From an uncultured Ruminococcus sp. (lineage in GTDB: Bacteria; Bacillota; Clostridia; Lachnospirales; Lachnospiraceae), in assembly GCA_900553885.1 (NCBI GenBank), contig USFD01000052.1:1-23041 (forward strand): a DNA stretch of 23,041 bases. The letters are read 5' to 3'. Shown piece after piece: positions 15,840-23,041 of the stretch. Position 1 is the first letter of the stretch; the number at the start of each line of letters is the position of its first letter. The notes beneath the pieces are model-generated. The model did no database searches and was not told the origin of the DNA. It saw only the letters and a list, made by a program, of their open reading frames with translations. The translations under genes were made by a program, and so were the position numbers.

Positions 15840-16469
15840 TCAGTCCTCAAGGCACTCCAGTTTGCTCACCGAGACCTCATAGGCCGTACGGGTCTCCGTC
15901 TCTGTCTCCGAGAGTTTCTTCACATACTCTCTGCTCTGAATCCGTCCCAGAATTCTCACGTGTTCTCCCACGTCAAATCCGGAAGCATACCGGGCATTTC
16001 TTCCCCAGCAGATACAGGGGATATAATCGGATTTTCCATACGGACGGTTTACTGCAAGCAGAAGATCCGCAATTTCTCTCCCCAGCGGTGTTTTCCTGTA
16101 CACCGGGCGTTTACACATATATCCTTCCAGAAGAATGTGATTTGTTCTGGCGCCGTCCGGCTCCTCATCAATAAACTCGATCTCTCTTGCGAACACAGAT
16201 AACACCAGACGGTTTTTCTGTTCCTCATGCCGGTTATAGGACCGGAACTGTCCGGAGACCATAATGCACTCGCCTCTGTAATCCTCCGTTACGTCGATCA
16301 GGCGTTCCGATACCATGACAGGAATCCTGTCGTTGGAACTGCTCAGCCTCTTTACCAGGATATCGACCATATAAAAGCCTTCTCCGAATACTTCGTGGCT
16401 GTATGTAAACTCTGATACCACCTCTCCAATGACCGTTACCTGATTGTTCTCAATAATCTTATCTGACAT
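15840..16469 (-). CDS. SSB-like protein with two predicted tandem OB folds
   Basis: A 209-residue protein of the single-stranded DNA-binding type. It seems to contain two related OB-fold units. The first is at about residues 8-104, with QVTVIGEVVSEF, FYMVDILVKR, ECIMVSGQFRSYN and LVLSVFAREIEFI. The second is at about 108-207, with NHILLEGYMCKRPVYRKTPLGREIADLLLAVNR, SDYIPCICWG, EHVRILGRIQSREY and AYEVSVSKLECL. The second unit matches the canonical SSB strand order best (TPLGREIADLLLAVNR, IPCICWG). No acidic SSB C-terminal tail with a DIPF-like end is present; it ends ECLED. It is therefore probably not the main replication SSB. ATG 16469 follows GGGAG at 11 bases. It is a single-gene unit with a strong terminator, divergent from typA. 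Confidence 0.85.
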   Translation of the reverse strand: MSDKIIENNQVTVIGEVVSEFTYSHEVFGEGFYMVDILVKRLSSSNDRIPVMVSERLIDVTEDYRGECIMVSGQFRSYNRHEEQKNRLVLSVFAREIEFIDEEPDGARTNHILLEGYMCKRPVYRKTPLGREIADLLLAVNRPYGKSDYIPCICWGRNARYASGFDVGEHVRILGRIQSREYVKKLSETETETRTAYEVSVSKLECLED

Positions 16470-16630
16470 AATTTGTAGTTCTCCCTTCCTCTTTTCGGTA
16501 TTTTTGAGTCACTACTAAATGTATGAGGCGGCAGAAAAGATTAGAACGAGGAAATCAAAAAACCGTTCGACATATTTCTCTTGCCGCCGCCGGACAGACA
16601 TCCCGTAAAACAGACACGAAAATCCACATC

Positions 16631-16658
16631 TTGTAAAAAAAAATAAATGTGATAAAAT
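16631..16658 (+). promoter_or_regulatory. Promoter and structured leader of typA
   Basis: -35 TTGTAA (16631-16636), 16-base A-rich spacer, -10 TAAAAT (16653-16658). Predicted start near 16665. The leader of about 100 bases contains GCCGGCCGGC (from 16680) and an ATGCC...GGCAT pairing to about 16723, so it may fold. The rest of 16470-16763 shows no gene I can support. Confidence 0.6.
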
Positions 16659-16763
16659 AAAAAAGTTACAGTCATTATGCCGGCCGGCGCTTACATGAAA
16701 TTCAGCACCCGGCACAGGCATGATACAGAAATTATTATACATTGAAGGAAAAGAGTGTTAAAT

Positions 16764-18593
16764 ATGAAGACAAAACGTGAAGATATAAGAAATATCGCCA
16801 TCATTGCTCATGTAGACCACGGGAAAACCACTCTGGTCGACGAACTTCTGAAGCAGAGCGGCGTATTCCGTGAAAATCAGGAAGTCGCAGAACGCGTTAT
16901 GGATTCCAATGACATTGAAAGGGAGAGAGGAATCACCATTCTCTCCAAAAATACTGCCGTCCACTATAAAGGTGTAAAAATCAATATTATCGACACCCCG
17001 GGCCATGCAGATTTCGGCGGTGAAGTAGAACGTGTCCTGAAAATGGTAAACGGTGTCATCCTCGTAGTGGATGCTTTTGAAGGCGCTATGCCACAGACCA
17101 AATTCGTTCTCCGCAAGGCGCTGGAATTGAACCTGCCGGTTATTGTATGCATTAATAAGATCGACCGCCCGGAAGCGCGTCCGGATGCGGTAATTGACGA
17201 AGTGCTGGAGCTTTTTATCGACCTCGGCGCTTCAGACGAGCAGCTGGAATGTCCCTTTGTTTACGCTTCGGCAAAAGCGGGCGTAGCAGTTCTGGATCTT
17301 TCAGATGAAGAAAAAGATATGAAGCCCCTTTTCGAAACAATCCTTGACTATATTCCCGCTCCCGAAGGGGATCCGGAAGCGCCCACCCAGGTTCTGATCA
17401 GTACAATCGACTACAATGAATATGTGGGACGCATCGGAATCGGTAAAGTGGATAATGGTACAATCGCAGTAAACCAGGAAATGGTGCTCGTCAACCATCA
17501 CGATCCGGATAAAAAGGAAAAAGTAAAAATCAGCCGTCTCTATGAGTTTGACGGTCTGAATAAAGTTGAAGTAAAGGAAGCTACGATCGGATCAATTGTA
17601 GCCATTTCCGGTATCTCGGATATTTCAATCGGCGACACGCTCTGCTCCCCGGAGAATCCGGAGCCTATTCCTTTCCAGAAAATCTCAGAGCCCACCATCG
17701 CCATGCAGTTTATTGTAAACGACAGCCCCTTTGCCGGTCAGGAAGGGAAATATGTAACTTCCCGTCATCTGCGCGACCGTCTCTTCCGTGAGCTGAACAC
17801 AGATGTGAGCCTGCGTGTGGAGGAAATGGACAATACAGACAGCTTCAAAGTATCCGGCCGTGGAGAGCTGCATCTCTCTGTACTGATTGAGAATATGCGT
17901 AGAGAGGGATACGAATTTGCGGTCAGCAAAGCAGAAGTCCTTTATAAAACGGATGAAAACGGGAAAAAGCTGGAGCCAATGGAAATCGCATACATTGACG
18001 TTCCGGACGAATTTACCGGAGTCGTAATCGAAAAACTCGGGCAGAGAAAAGGCGAACTGCGCAATATGGGTGCTTCCAACGGAGGATATACCCGCCTGGA
18101 ATTCTCTATCCCGTCCCGCGGGCTGATCGGTTACAGGGGAGAATTCCTGACCGACACAAAAGGAAACGGAATTCTGAATACAAGCTTCGACGGCTATGCG
18201 CCGTACAAAGGAGATATTCAATACCGTAAACAGGGTTCCCTTATTGCTTTTGAGACAGGAGAATCTGTCACATACGGTCTGTACAGCGCACAGGAGCGCG
18301 GCACACTGTTCATTGGTCCGGGAGAAAAAGTCTATGCCGGAATGGTGATCGGCCAGAATGGAAAGGCGGAAGACATCGAACTGAATGTATGTAAGACAAA
18401 ACATTTAACCAATACCCGTTCTTCCAGCGCGGATGAAGCTCTGCGGCTCACACCGCCCAAAGTTCTCAGCCTGGAGCAGGCTCTTGACTTTATCGACACA
18501 GACGAACTTCTGGAGGTAACACCGAAATCTCTGCGTATCCGCAAAAAGATCCTGGATTCCAGGATGCGTAAAAGAAGCGCTATGAAAAACTAG
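16764..18593 (+). CDS. typA: Translational GTPase TypA/BipA
   Basis: Ribosome-associated GTPase of the EF-G class, needed for ribosome assembly and growth under stress or cold. The length of 609 residues is normal. The G domain shows G1 AHVDHGKT (15-22), the switch region RERGITI, G3 DTPGH (77-81), G4 NKID (131-134) and the SAK-type G5. EF-Tu-like domain II follows, then EF-G-like domains and the BipA-specific C-terminus with LTNTRSSSADEALRLTPP. I chose ATG 16764 because MKTKREDIRNIAIIAHVDHG matches the family N-terminus. A GTG at 16755, 4 bases after AAGGAA, is an alternative that would add three residues. It is transcribed from its own promoter and ends at a strong terminator. No fusion or damage is seen. 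Confidence 0.97.
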   Translation: MKTKREDIRNIAIIAHVDHGKTTLVDELLKQSGVFRENQEVAERVMDSNDIERERGITILSKNTAVHYKGVKINIIDTPGHADFGGEVERVLKMVNGVILVVDAFEGAMPQTKFVLRKALELNLPVIVCINKIDRPEARPDAVIDEVLELFIDLGASDEQLECPFVYASAKAGVAVLDLSDEEKDMKPLFETILDYIPAPEGDPEAPTQVLISTIDYNEYVGRIGIGKVDNGTIAVNQEMVLVNHHDPDKKEKVKISRLYEFDGLNKVEVKEATIGSIVAISGISDISIGDTLCSPENPEPIPFQKISEPTIAMQFIVNDSPFAGQEGKYVTSRHLRDRLFRELNTDVSLRVEEMDNTDSFKVSGRGELHLSVLIENMRREGYEFAVSKAEVLYKTDENGKKLEPMEIAYIDVPDEFTGVVIEKLGQRKGELRNMGASNGGYTRLEFSIPSRGLIGYRGEFLTDTKGNGILNTSFDGYAPYKGDIQYRKQGSLIAFETGESVTYGLYSAQERGTLFIGPGEKVYAGMVIGQNGKAEDIELNVCKTKHLTNTRSSSADEALRLTPPKVLSLEQALDFIDTDELLEVTPKSLRIRKKILDSRMRKRSAMKN

Positions 18594-18601
18594 ACGTTCA
18601 G

Positions 18602-18653
18602 GGCTGTTCCGCTTTTATGAAATTCAGATTCATAAAAGCGGAGCAGCCTTTTT
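18602..18653 (+). terminator. Strong Rho-independent terminator of typA
   Basis: A 20-bp stem (18602-18621 with 18629-18648, one G-T wobble) with a 7-base loop, followed by five T at 18649-18653. It begins 9 bases after the typA stop. Confidence 0.95.
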
Positions 18654-18717
18654 CTCTGTCCGCGCCGCTGTTCTTTTCTCTGCCCCTCAAAAAAATCTTC
18701 GTTCTGTTGATTCATTC

Positions 18718-18746
18718 TATACATTAATACAGTTCCATGTTATAAT
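18718..18746 (+). promoter_or_regulatory. Promoter for hpf, extended -10
   Basis: -35 TATACA (18718-18723), 17-base spacer, -10 TATAAT (18741-18746) preceded by TGT, the extended -10 form. A second TATAAT follows at 18752-18757. Leader of about 60 bases to ATG 18814. Confidence 0.75.
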
Positions 18747-18813
18747 ATTTCTATAATGTAAACAGAGTTTTTTTGTCTGTTTATGTCAAATATGAACAAA
18801 GGAGTTGAGCAGC

Positions 18814-19371
18814 ATGAATTTTATTATCAGCGGAAAAAACATTGAGGTAACCTCCGGATTAAAGGATGCTATCGAACAGAAATTAGGAAAGCTTGAACGG
18901 TATTTCACTCCTGAAACAGAAATCATTGTAACGCTCAGCGTGGAAAAAGGACGGCAGAAAATCGAAGTCACGATTCCCGTAAAAGGACACATCATCCGCT
19001 CTGAGCAGACAAGCAGCGACATGTATGTATCTATCGATCTTGTAGAAGAAGTCATTGAACGCCAGCTTCGCAAATACAAAAACAAGCTGGTGGCCCGCAG
19101 TCAGGGACATCCCACATCTGCAGTGTCGGCAGGCGGAATCAAAAAGGAATTTATTGATTCTGAAGACGAATCTCCGGAAGACGATGAGATACGTATCGTA
19201 CGTACAAAACGTTTCGGCGTTAAGCCTATGTATCCGGAAGACGCCTGCCTTCAGATGGAACTTCTCGGACACAGCTTTTTTGTATTTTCCAATGCTGAAA
19301 CGGATGAGGTCAATGTAGTCTATAAACGGAAAGATGGCTCCTTCGGTCTGATTGAGCCGGAATTTTCATAA
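18814..19371 (+). CDS. hpf: Ribosome hibernation promoting factor, long form
   Basis: Binds the 30S decoding site and pairs 70S ribosomes into inactive 100S dimers in stationary phase or stress. The 185-residue length is the long Firmicutes form. The N-terminal S30AE domain (about 1-95) starts MNFIISGKNIEVTSGLKDAIEQKLGKLERYF. An acidic linker (FIDSEDESPEDDE, about 113-125) leads to the C-terminal dimerisation domain at about 126-185, with RTKRFGVKPMYPEDACLQMELLGHSFFVF and the conserved VNVVYKRKDGSFGLIEP. ATG 18814 has AAAGGAG nine bases upstream; an in-frame TTG at 18805 touches that site and is rejected. An extended -10 promoter precedes it. It is next to typA, another ribosome stress factor, but the strong terminator between them indicates separate transcription. 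Confidence 0.97.
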   Translation: MNFIISGKNIEVTSGLKDAIEQKLGKLERYFTPETEIIVTLSVEKGRQKIEVTIPVKGHIIRSEQTSSDMYVSIDLVEEVIERQLRKYKNKLVARSQGHPTSAVSAGGIKKEFIDSEDESPEDDEIRIVRTKRFGVKPMYPEDACLQMELLGHSFFVFSNAETDEVNVVYKRKDGSFGLIEPEFS

Positions 19372-19383
19372 GTCAGCATATTC

Positions 19384-19450
19384 TGTACCGGTTCCATACG
19401 GTACACAGATACCACAGAAGGGGCGGTTCCCATCCGGGAATCACCCCTTC
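19384..19450 (+). terminator. Tandem hairpins ending hpf, overlapping the YigZ stop codon
   Basis: First hairpin TGTACCG/CGGTACA (19384-19390 with 19399-19405). Second, the likely terminator, GAAGGGG...CCCCTTC with inner TTCCC/GGGAA (19417-19423, 19427-19431, 19436-19440, 19444-19450), followed by a T/C-rich tail TTCTCTTCTT. The yigZ stop at 19441-19443 lies inside it. The tail is weaker than in the other terminators. Confidence 0.65.
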
Positions 19451-20106
19451 TTCTCTTCTTTCCACAGCTGTATGCCCTCTTTCGTATGCGCAAACCAGCA
19501 CCGGGACTGCGCTTCCATAAGTACCTGGCCGCATGTTGCTTCCAGCAGTTCCTTTTTCAGATTTTCTTCCCCGTCTTCCGGAACAAGAACAAAAAATGTC
19601 ACTTTATCTGTATAAACGCTGTCAAGAACCGTAATTTTTTTCTGCCCCAGCAGATACTGTATTTTCCCGACTCCCGTATAATCTGTGTTGATCATAAGTT
19701 TTATGCCGCGGATCCTGGTAATAATCTCCGTATGTGCAAGCCCCTCTGACACTGCCCCCGAATAGGCTCTGACCAGTCCGCCGGTTCCCAGAAGTGTCCC
19801 TCCAAAATATCTGGTTACAACAGCAAATACATCTGTCAGCCCTTTTCCTCTGAGCACTTCCAGTATAGGCTTTCCGGCTGTGCCTGCCGGTTCCCCGTCA
19901 TCACTCATTCGCTCAGAACCGGGATTCCGTCCGATGATATAGGCCCAGCAATGGTGTCTTGCATCCCAGTATTCTTTTTTCACGGCCTCCAGGTAAGAAA
20001 ACGCCTCTTCCTCTGAAGAAACCGGAAAAATCTGTGCAATAAACCGGGATTTTTTTTCTACAATCTCCCCGGTTCCTGCTGTATAAACGGTAGAATAACT
20101 GTCCAT
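19441..20106 (-). CDS. YigZ/IMPACT family protein
   Basis: A 221-residue cytoplasmic protein of the UPF0029/IMPACT family, related by fold to EF-G domain IV. Its biochemical role in bacteria is not established; eukaryotic IMPACT modulates the GCN1-GCN2 amino-acid stress response. The N-terminal domain has VEKKSRFIAQIFPVSSEEEA, ARHHCWAYIIG, the signature DDGEPAGTAGKPI (69-81) and VTRYFGGTLLGTGGLVRAYS (97-116). The C-terminal part (about 135-205) resembles the DUF1949 domain. ATG 20106 follows GAGGAG; the frame runs further upstream, but the promoter at 20135-20163 lies there, so the longer form is rejected. It is convergent with hpf and divergent from the penicillin-binding protein gene. Confidence 0.94.
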   Translation of the reverse strand: MDSYSTVYTAGTGEIVEKKSRFIAQIFPVSSEEEAFSYLEAVKKEYWDARHHCWAYIIGRNPGSERMSDDGEPAGTAGKPILEVLRGKGLTDVFAVVTRYFGGTLLGTGGLVRAYSGAVSEGLAHTEIITRIRGIKLMINTDYTGVGKIQYLLGQKKITVLDSVYTDKVTFFVLVPEDGEENLKKELLEATCGQVLMEAQSRCWFAHTKEGIQLWKEEKKG

Positions 20107-20134
20107 AATTCGCTCCTCTTCTGTTTTTCTTTCT

Positions 20135-20163
20135 ACTATACCAGACACAGATCCGATCCACAA
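20135..20163 (-). promoter_or_regulatory. Promoter for the YigZ-family gene
   Basis: Minus-strand -35 TTGTGG (20163-20158), 17-base spacer, -10 TATAGT (20140-20135). Predicted start near 20128, leader about 22 bases. An inverted repeat flanks the -35 hexamer. Confidence 0.6.
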
Positions 20164-20185
20164 GTTATAAGCAGGCACGGATCTG
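20148..20185. repeat. 8-bp inverted repeat around the yigZ -35 element
   Basis: CAGATCCG (20148-20155) and its exact reverse complement CGGATCTG (20178-20185), 22 bases apart, straddling the -35. GATCTGATCTG and GATCCGATCC also give short direct GATC-based repeats in the same place. It may be an operator; chance cannot be excluded. Confidence 0.45.
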
Positions 20186-20279
20186 ATCTGCACAAAACTG
20201 TCCTTTCGATTCATTCCCGGCCCAAAATAAAAATTTTCTTAATTTTTCCCGGACAAAATATGAAGTTTTTATTTTCTTC

Positions 20280-20308
20280 TTTATTTAAAAGAGTATATTT
20301 GCTATAAT
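20280..20308 (+). promoter_or_regulatory. Extended -10 promoter for the class A PBP gene
   Basis: -10 TATAAT (20303-20308) with TGC just before it (extended -10) and a weak -35 TTTATT (20280-20285) at 17 bases. Leader about 25 bases to the GTG start. Confidence 0.7.
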
Positions 20309-20338
20309 CATAAGAGTTATAAAAGGAGGATACTATTC

Positions 20339-22939
20339 GTGAATTACGGGAAACAGAATCTTTCGAGAAGAAAGAACCAGATCTCTTCCAAAAAGAGAAT
20401 GAAGAAAAAACGCGTCGGTGTCCGATTTTTCAAGGCACTTGTTATATGTATACTGCTGCTTGCAGTCATATGTGTTATCGGAGGCGCGATTCTTGCCAAG
20501 AGAATCATAGACAACACGCCGAATGTAACGGCAGAAGACATTATGCCAAAGGGATATACAACTACAATCGTGGATCAGGATGGTACTGAAATAGAAACCC
20601 TGAAGGATTCCGACTCCAACCGCGTATTCAGATCCTATGATGAGATTCCCACATATCTTGCTCATGCCTTTGTAGCAATTGAAGACGAGCGTTTTTATGA
20701 ACATAACGGAATTGACCTGCAGGGTATCCTGCGTGCAGGCGTGGTGGGAATAACCAATGGCTTTCACTTTTCAGAAGGTGCCAGCACCATTACCCAGCAG
20801 CTGATCAAAAACAATGTCTTTCCTAACTTTGTAAGCGAAAAGACATTGTATGACCGGATAGAGCGAAAGCTCCAGGAGCAGTACCTTGCCCTTCAGATTG
20901 AAAAAGAAATGAGCAAGGAAGAAATCCTGGAAGCCTATATGAATACAATCAACCTCGGGCAGGGCTGTCTGGGCGTTCAGACTGCTGCTACCCGGTACTT
21001 CAACAAAGATGTGTCTGACCTGACCCTTTCTGAATGTGCAGTTATTGCAGCCATTACTCAGAATCCTACCGGATACGACCCGGTAACTCATCCGGATGCG
21101 AATGAGAAAAGAAGGAAACAGGTACTGGACAATATGCTGGAACAGGGCTGGATTAAGCAGGATGAATACGACGAAGCAATAGCAGACCCGGTCTATGACC
21201 GCATTCTGCAGACTGCCGCATCCACCAACGACTCTGAGCCTTATTCCTATTTTGTAGATGCCGTGATTGATGATGTCATTCAGGATCTGATTGATGAAAA
21301 AGGCTATACTGAGACCCAGGCCTATAATCTGCTTTACAGCGGAGGTCTTACGATTCAGTCTACTCAGGATTCCGCCATACAGAAGATCTGCGATGAAGAA
21401 GTAGCTGATGTCGGCCAATACCTTACAATAACCGAGTACGGTATTGAATATGCGCTGACCATCCACAGGGCTGACGGAACTTCAGAGAACTACAGCAAGG
21501 AGCAGCTTGCCGCCTATATTGAAAAGGCGCACAACGACAGCAATCCTACCGTATTCAGTTCGGAGGATGAAGCACTTGCTGCCGTAGAAGAATACAAGAG
21601 TACGCTGAATATTGACACAGAAGCCGGGGATCAGGTGGATGAAAACCTTGAAATCACTCTTCAGCCTCAGACATCCGTAGTCGTTATGGACCAGTACACC
21701 GGACAGGTGAAAGCGATTGTCGGCGGACGGGGCAAGAAAAAGAGCAGCCGTTCACTGAATCGTGCTACAGATTCAACCAAGCAGCCCGGATCAGCTTTTA
21801 AGATCGTATCTACCTACGCGCCGGGGCTGAACGAATGCGGGATGACGCTTGCAACGAGAATCGAAGATACTCCGTATAATTATACAAACGGCAAGCCGGT
21901 GCGCAACTGGGACGGAAAATATATCGGAAGCGCTTCTGTCCGTTACGCAATTGAACATTCCATGAATGTATGTGCGGTCAGAACTCTTACCGAAACGGTG
22001 GGACTGGAAAAAGGATATGAATATCTCCTGAATTTCGGATTCACAACTCTTGTTGACGGAACAGACAAAAACTATCCGGGCTATACGGATATCGCCCAGT
22101 CTACCGCTCTTGGAGGTATTACCCGCGGAGTATATAACCTTGAGATGACCGCAGCATACGCTTCAATCGCAAACGGCGGAGAATACACAGAGCCTACATT
22201 TTACACGCAGGTTCTTGACCATGACGGCAATGTTCTTCTTGATAACACCTCGCCGGATACTCACCGAGTAATCAAGGAGTCCACCGCCTATCTTCTGACA
22301 AGCGCTATGGAAGATGTTGTAACCAAGGGAACTGGTACTCCGGCAAGACTGGACAGAATGACTGCCGCCGGAAAAACCGGTACAACAGATGACAGCACCA
22401 GCTTATGGTTTGTCGGATATACTCCTTACTACACCGCAGGTGTCTGGGGCGGATATGACGACAATAAATCCATGGAGGGCATGAATGCCAGCTGGCGTGA
22501 GACGCTCTGGAAAAATATTATGGATCGCGTTCATGAGGATCTGGAAGACAAGGATTTCGAAATACCGACTACTGTTGTCAGAAAGACGCTCTGCACACAG
22601 ACAGGACTGCTTGCAGTGAGCGGCTGTCCTTCCGTTACAGAATACTTCGACGTGGATACTGTACCTACACAGAGCTGTCCCGGTCACAGAAGCACAGCTC
22701 CCCAGACGACCGATAATGACGATAAAGACGACAACAGCGACAGTAATTCCAATAAAAATAACAATGACAGTAATTCCGATAGCAACACGAATAATTCTGA
22801 CAGCAATAACAATAACACGCAGAAGCCGTCGGATACAACAGAACCGTCGGAACCGTCGGATACAACGGAACCATCTGAACCGACGCAGCCGACACAGCCG
22901 ACACAGCCCGATACCTCGGGACAGAATAACGGAGGATAA
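20339..22939 (+). CDS. Class A penicillin-binding protein (transglycosylase/transpeptidase, PBP1A type)
   Basis: Bifunctional peptidoglycan synthase, 866 residues, anchored in the membrane with its catalytic part outside. A basic cytoplasmic N-terminus (residues 1-29) precedes one membrane segment at about 32-53. The GT51 glycosyltransferase domain (about 75-250) has the catalytic-Glu motif EDERFYEH at 115-122, GASTITQQL and the RKLQEQYLALQIE and NTINLG blocks. The transpeptidase domain (about 435-720) has SAFK with Ser485/Lys488, SMN at 541-543 and KTGTT at 679-683. The C-terminus from about 785 is a low-complexity tail. GTG 20339 is chosen for AAAGGAGG nine bases upstream; the next ATG is residue 21. 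It is a single-gene unit with an extended -10 promoter; no terminator is visible before the window edge. Confidence 0.96.
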   Translation: MNYGKQNLSRRKNQISSKKRMKKKRVGVRFFKALVICILLLAVICVIGGAILAKRIIDNTPNVTAEDIMPKGYTTTIVDQDGTEIETLKDSDSNRVFRSYDEIPTYLAHAFVAIEDERFYEHNGIDLQGILRAGVVGITNGFHFSEGASTITQQLIKNNVFPNFVSEKTLYDRIERKLQEQYLALQIEKEMSKEEILEAYMNTINLGQGCLGVQTAATRYFNKDVSDLTLSECAVIAAITQNPTGYDPVTHPDANEKRRKQVLDNMLEQGWIKQDEYDEAIADPVYDRILQTAASTNDSEPYSYFVDAVIDDVIQDLIDEKGYTETQAYNLLYSGGLTIQSTQDSAIQKICDEEVADVGQYLTITEYGIEYALTIHRADGTSENYSKEQLAAYIEKAHNDSNPTVFSSEDEALAAVEEYKSTLNIDTEAGDQVDENLEITLQPQTSVVVMDQYTGQVKAIVGGRGKKKSSRSLNRATDSTKQPGSAFKIVSTYAPGLNECGMTLATRIEDTPYNYTNGKPVRNWDGKYIGSASVRYAIEHSMNVCAVRTLTETVGLEKGYEYLLNFGFTTLVDGTDKNYPGYTDIAQSTALGGITRGVYNLEMTAAYASIANGGEYTEPTFYTQVLDHDGNVLLDNTSPDTHRVIKESTAYLLTSAMEDVVTKGTGTPARLDRMTAAGKTGTTDDSTSLWFVGYTPYYTAGVWGGYDDNKSMEGMNASWRETLWKNIMDRVHEDLEDKDFEIPTTVVRKTLCTQTGLLAVSGCPSVTEYFDVDTVPTQSCPGHRSTAPQTTDNDDKDDNSDSNSNKNNNDSNSDSNTNNSDSNNNNTQKPSDTTEPSEPSDTTEPSEPTQPTQPTQPDTSGQNNGG
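22829..22906 (+). repeat. Short tandem repeats coding for the PBP C-terminal tail
   Basis: Two consecutive copies of a nine-codon unit SDTTEPSEP (residues 831-839 and 840-848), followed by three PTQ triplets. It is the proline-rich end of a longer Asp/Asn/Ser low-complexity region beginning near 22691. Such repeats may vary in number between strains. Confidence 0.85.
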
Positions 22940-23041
22940 TTTGAATTTATCTGGGACATGGGACTGGAGAAGGTACGAAAATACTTGGATACAGAGGAAA
23001 CAGAAATCGTATTCGTAGAGCGGCCGAGGAGATTTTGATCT
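22940..23041 (+). other. Right-edge stretch, next gene not resolved
   Basis: Two frames close before or near the edge. The third is open from a TGA at 22942-22944 to the end and reads IYLGHGTGEGTKILGYRGNR..., but has no ATG, GTG or TTG near its start. An ATT at 22945 lies nine bases after GGAGG at 22931-22935. In another frame TTG at 22941 has GGAGG five bases upstream but stops after 25 codons. I recognise no family, and no terminator for the PBP gene is present. Confidence 0.3.

Noticed and set aside
16515..16742. Minus-strand open frame of 75 codons between the SSB-like gene and typA
   Set aside because: It overlaps the typA promoter, lacks a good ribosome binding site and resembles no family; composition looks like reversed non-coding DNA.
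20107..20214. N-terminal extension of the YigZ-family protein
   Set aside because: The region contains the predicted promoter, and the ATG at 20106 has an excellent GAGGAG site.
22691..22906. Repeat-rich DNA as a possible CRISPR-like or mobile repeat array
   Set aside because: The units are in frame, coding and without spacers; they form the PBP C-terminal tail.

Overview
The window looks like a core chromosomal segment of a Gram-positive anaerobe of the Clostridia, most likely family Lachnospiraceae. This is an inference from gene content, not from a database match. The pointers are the tig-clpP-clpX order, a class III (Firmicutes-type) fructose-1,6-bisphosphatase, a long-form hibernation factor, a eukaryote-type HisA, a phosphoglycerate-mutase-like protein beside homoserine dehydrogenase, strong GGAGG ribosome binding sites and extended -10 promoters. 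I see no rRNA, tRNA, CRISPR array, insertion sequence, prophage or plasmid gene.

Layout. 1-2502 (minus): trigger factor, ClpP and the first 182 codons of ClpX, a protein-quality-control run read from a promoter at about 2549-2577. 2599-4348: a DJ-1/PfpI protein (minus), then two small plus-strand genes, each with its own promoter, for a CYTH-domain protein and a Cro/CI-type regulator. A bidirectional terminator at about 4373-4431 closes that block. 4469-10652 (minus): secA, prfB, hom and a predicted homoserine-kinase analogue, tightly packed and probably one operon whose promoter overlaps the hisA stop codon. prfB is split by the autoregulatory +1 frameshift. 10740-11994 (minus): the lone HIS6-type hisA and a small acidic lipoprotein. 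12071-15705 (minus): dapB, fbp and an RpoD-like sigma factor lacking region 1.1, an apparent three-gene operon. 15840-16469 (minus): a double OB-fold SSB-like protein ending in a strong terminator. 16764-19371 (plus): typA and hpf, two ribosome-associated stress factors with separate promoters and terminators. 19441-20106 (minus): a YigZ/IMPACT protein convergent with hpf. 20339-22939 (plus): a class A penicillin-binding protein with a low-complexity extracellular tail.

Functionally the region is housekeeping: protein folding and proteolysis, secretion, translation termination and ribosome hibernation, amino-acid synthesis (threonine, lysine, histidine), gluconeogenesis and wall synthesis. 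I did not find a convincing new multi-gene system. The best second-look items are the non-orthologous enzymes (homoserine kinase analogue, eukaryote-type HisA), the double OB-fold protein, the sigma factor without region 1.1, and several unexplained inverted repeats at promoters, above all the perfect 12-bp pair between the sigma factor and the lipoprotein. No gene-free stretch exceeds 300 bases; the longest is 16470-16763, which holds the typA promoter and leader.
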